Shown here: piece by piece, positions 61,935-64,000 of the stretch | How positions within the stretch are numbered: the stretch's first letter is position 1 | How the letters are laid out: every line of letters begins with the position of its first letter | Assembly (NCBI GenBank): GCA_964619935.1 | Contig: CAZUGO010000015.1 | Coordinates: forward strand, 1-64,000 | Source of the DNA: CAZUGO01 sp964619935 | Lineage (GTDB): Bacteria; Planctomycetota; Phycisphaerae; UBA1845; CAIVHJ01 | Length of the DNA stretch: 64,000 bases | Reading direction: 5' to 3' | Notes under the pieces: generated by a model | What the model was told of the DNA's origin: nothing | Databases searched by the model: none | Seen by the model: only the letters and a program-made list of their open reading frames with translations | Position numbers and translations under genes: made by a program

Positions 61935-64000
61935 ATGCCAACTGAACCCACGGTAGGCGCGCCGATGTCTGGTATGTCATCTGCCGGTGAGACGACTCTG
62001 CAGGGGGTCGGGTTCGCTCGGCTGGTGGCGGTATGCCTGCTGGCGACCGCCTCGGCGTGGGCTGATCCGCCGGCCACGCGGATCGAGGTCGTTGCGGACC
62101 GCTCGGCGGTGGTGCCGGGGGGAACCCTTGAGGTCGCCTTTCAATTCCACATCCCGGACCACTGGCACATCTATTGGCAGAACAGCGGTGACAGCGGCAT
62201 GCCGCCCAAGGTGGTCTGGAAGCTGCCCCCGGGGTTCAGCACCGGCCCGCTGCGCCACCCGCCGCCGCAGCGACACGTCGACCCCCGGGGTGACCTGGTG
62301 ACCTTCATCCACGAGGGCACTCCGGTGCTGATCGCGACGGTGACCGCGCCGGGCGACCTGCAACCCGGGACCTCGGTGGATCTCCACGGGGAGCTGCGCG
62401 GACTGGTGTGTCGCGAACGCTGCATCCCGTTGAGCCGGCCCTTCAGCCTGACGCTGCCGGTGGCTGCCGCCGACCTTGGTCCCGGCAAACAGGCCGAGCT
62501 GTTTGCCTCGGCCCATGCCGCCTTGCCGAAGCCGGCGGAGCAAGCGGAGTATCTCAGGATCACGCCCTCGGTCAGCAGCCGGCCGATCGGTCCCAAGTCG
62601 AAGTTCACCTTGACCGTCGCCCTGGAGGTGCAGCCCGGGTACCACATTCAGTCCCACACGCCGCTGAGTCCGGACTTGATTGCCACCGACGTGTTCCTGG
62701 AGGCCACCGAGGGGATCTTCTTTGAGCGCGGTCGCTTTCCGGCGCACACCGTCCGCACCGTTCGCAAGATGAAGGTGGCGGAGTACGCCGGGACGGTCGA
62801 GGTCACATTCGAGGGCGAGGCCGACAACACCTTGCCGCCGGGTCCGTTGACGTTCGGCGGCGTGGTCACCTATCAGGCCTGCGATGCACTGGGGCGCTGT
62901 TTTGCACCGCAGCATGTCACCTGGTCCATGGACGTGCCTACCACCGCGTCGCCAGGGCCGCCGCCCGCCGGCGCGGCGCCGCCGAATGCCCCGGCAGTGC
63001 CGGCGGCTCCAGCTCCGGCTGTCGGTCCGCAGGGCTCGCTGCTGTGGTATCTCTTCGCGGCGGTGGTCGGTGGGTTGATCCTGAATGTCATGCCCTGCGT
63101 GCTGCCGGTGGTCTCGATCAAGGTCCTGAGCTTCGTGCAGCAGGCTGGCGAGGAGCGCCGCCGGGTGTTGCACCTCGGTTTGGCTTTCTGTGGCGGGATC
63201 ATGGTGTCCTTCGGCGTGCTGGCCGGCGTGGTCATCGTGTTGCAGCAGGCGGGCCAATCGGTGGGGTGGGGCTTCCAACTCAGCAACCCGGTGGTGGTCG
63301 TGGTCATGACCAGCATCATCTTCGTCTTCGGGTTGAGTTTGTTCGGGGTCTTTGAGTTTAACCTGCCCGGTCGGGCCAGCGCCCGGCTGGGCGCCCAGGA
63401 AGCCCGCGAAGGGCTGGAAGGTTCCTTCATGAAGGGTGTGCTGGCCACGGTGCTGGCCACGCCGTGCACCGCCCCGTTCCTGGGTTCGGCGGTCGGGTAC
63501 GCCCTGCAACAGCCCCCGCACATCATTATGCTGATGATGCTGGCCGTCGGCGCGGGGATGGCCCTGCCGTATCTGCTGCTCACCGCTCAACCGGCGTGGA
63601 TGCGTTTTCTGCCGCGCCCGGGACCGTGGATGGAGCACTTCAAGCAGTTCATGGGGTTCGTCCTGATGGGCACCGTGGTCTGGCTGCTGCGAATCCTCGC
63701 GGACCTGATGGATGCCTCCGGTCTGGTTTGGACCCTCGCGTTTCTGTGTTTCCTGGCGCTGGCCTGCTGGCTGATCGGCATGGTCGGTCCGACGATGTCG
63801 CCGTCGCGACAGGTATTGCAGTGGGGCGGAGCCATGGCGGTGATCGCCGCCGGCGCGGTGCTGTCGTTCAGCGCCCCGAGCGCCGCCGGCGTCGTGCCCT
63901 GGGAGCCCTGGCAGCGGAACATCGGGCCGCAATTGGCGAGCGAGGGCTACACCGTGTACCTGGATTACACGGCCACCTGGTGCGCCACCTGTCAGACCAA
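61935..64000 (+). CDS. DsbD/ScsB-type thiol:disulfide interchange protein (3' end outside window)
   Basis: Open from ATG 61935 to the window edge (688 codons visible); ATG 61965 or 61974 are alternative starts. Signal-type segment VGFARLVAVCLLATASAWAD, then an N-terminal ScsB/DsbD-alpha-like domain (FHIPDHWHIYWQNSGDSGMP; LRGLVCRERCIPLSRPF with a Cys pair). A Pro/Ala linker follows (~335-365). The membrane DsbD-beta part has conserved Cys: GLILNVMPCVLPVVSIKVLS and ATVLATPCTAPFLGSAVGYA. A C-terminal thioredoxin domain begins with YTATWCATCQT (C-x-x-C). It moves electrons from cytoplasmic thioredoxin to the periplasm. Divergent from the rny operon. Confidence 0.88.
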   Translation, partial: MPTEPTVGAPMSGMSSAGETTLQGVGFARLVAVCLLATASAWADPPATRIEVVADRSAVVPGGTLEVAFQFHIPDHWHIYWQNSGDSGMPPKVVWKLPPGFSTGPLRHPPPQRHVDPRGDLVTFIHEGTPVLIATVTAPGDLQPGTSVDLHGELRGLVCRERCIPLSRPFSLTLPVAAADLGPGKQAELFASAHAALPKPAEQAEYLRITPSVSSRPIGPKSKFTLTVALEVQPGYHIQSHTPLSPDLIATDVFLEATEGIFFERGRFPAHTVRTVRKMKVAEYAGTVEVTFEGEADNTLPPGPLTFGGVVTYQACDALGRCFAPQHVTWSMDVPTTASPGPPPAGAAPPNAPAVPAAPAPAVGPQGSLLWYLFAAVVGGLILNVMPCVLPVVSIKVLSFVQQAGEERRRVLHLGLAFCGGIMVSFGVLAGVVIVLQQAGQSVGWGFQLSNPVVVVVMTSIIFVFGLSLFGVFEFNLPGRASARLGAQEAREGLEGSFMKGVLATVLATPCTAPFLGSAVGYALQQPPHIIMLMMLAVGAGMALPYLLLTAQPAWMRFLPRPGPWMEHFKQFMGFVLMGTVVWLLRILADLMDASGLVWTLAFLCFLALACWLIGMVGPTMSPSRQVLQWGGAMAVIAAGAVLSFSAPSAAGVVPWEPWQRNIGPQLASEGYTVYLDYTATWCATCQT

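Overview
The window is high-GC bacterial DNA that looks planctomycete, most likely a relative of the Phycisphaerae. Four secreted proteins end in a pair of short Ca-binding-type repeats (D-x-N-x-D...DLA.LLG.WGPC, the 'GC-type dockerin' tail common in that phylum). There is also a HYExAFE protein, a zinc-ribbon/YIP1 protein, a MoxR/DUF58/VWA/BatA cluster and a chromosomal set of housekeeping genes. The first ~600 bases are visibly lower in GC and belong to an insertion sequence and the gene it broke.

Layout: 1-600, right end of an ISAzo13-like element against a beheaded TPR gene. 1463-3099, a dockerin-tailed secreted protein, a relic of a beta-helix protein and a YSC84-type lipoprotein. 3325-5218 (minus), CCA-adding enzyme and RsmD. 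5329-9224 (plus), a lipoprotein, HisS, HYExAFE and a double-LysM protein. 9261-10965 (minus), a LiaF-like protein and a divergent ketol-acid reductoisomerase. 11173-13520 (plus), MgtE, an Fcy1-type cytosine deaminase and Fur. 13531-13760 (minus), a compact 28-codon unit with structured leader and terminator. 14099-21005, glycyl-tRNA synthetase, small conserved genes and an NfeD-flotillin pair. 31176-21233 (minus), a six-gene membrane/VWA/MoxR operon behind a clear promoter. 31293-35856 (plus), RnpA, FabI and a MacAB-like efflux system. 36224-45468, a dockerin-tailed haloperoxidase-like protein, a divergent acyltransferase/phosphodiesterase pair, a Cys-rich dockerin protein and an exported coiled-coil protein. 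45739-46320, a tRNA-Arg with a scar made of truncated integrase and ParE-like genes. 46499-53362, a methyltransferase, a seven-bladed WD40 lipoprotein, an AT-rich 22-bp GGTAYC repeat array, a dockerin protein and an M1-like peptidase lipoprotein. 61313-53383 (minus), an operon rny-ymdB-xseA-xseB-ispA-dxs-nadK behind a near-consensus promoter and a long leader that may hold a structured RNA. 61935 to the edge, a DsbD/ScsB-type thiol-disulfide protein.

At least nine gene starts have a TTGnnn-N16/17-TAnnnT type promoter at a sensible distance (one has CATAAT), so the housekeeping sigma factor here appears to read a conventional consensus. Many genes begin with GTG or TTG directly behind a strong Shine-Dalgarno sequence, so several starts below differ from the longest open frame.

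I did not find CRISPR arrays, rRNA or a complete prophage. The least explained features are the 28-codon unit (13531-13760), the GGTAYC array (49118-49250) and the leader RNA upstream of rny (about 61590-61780).
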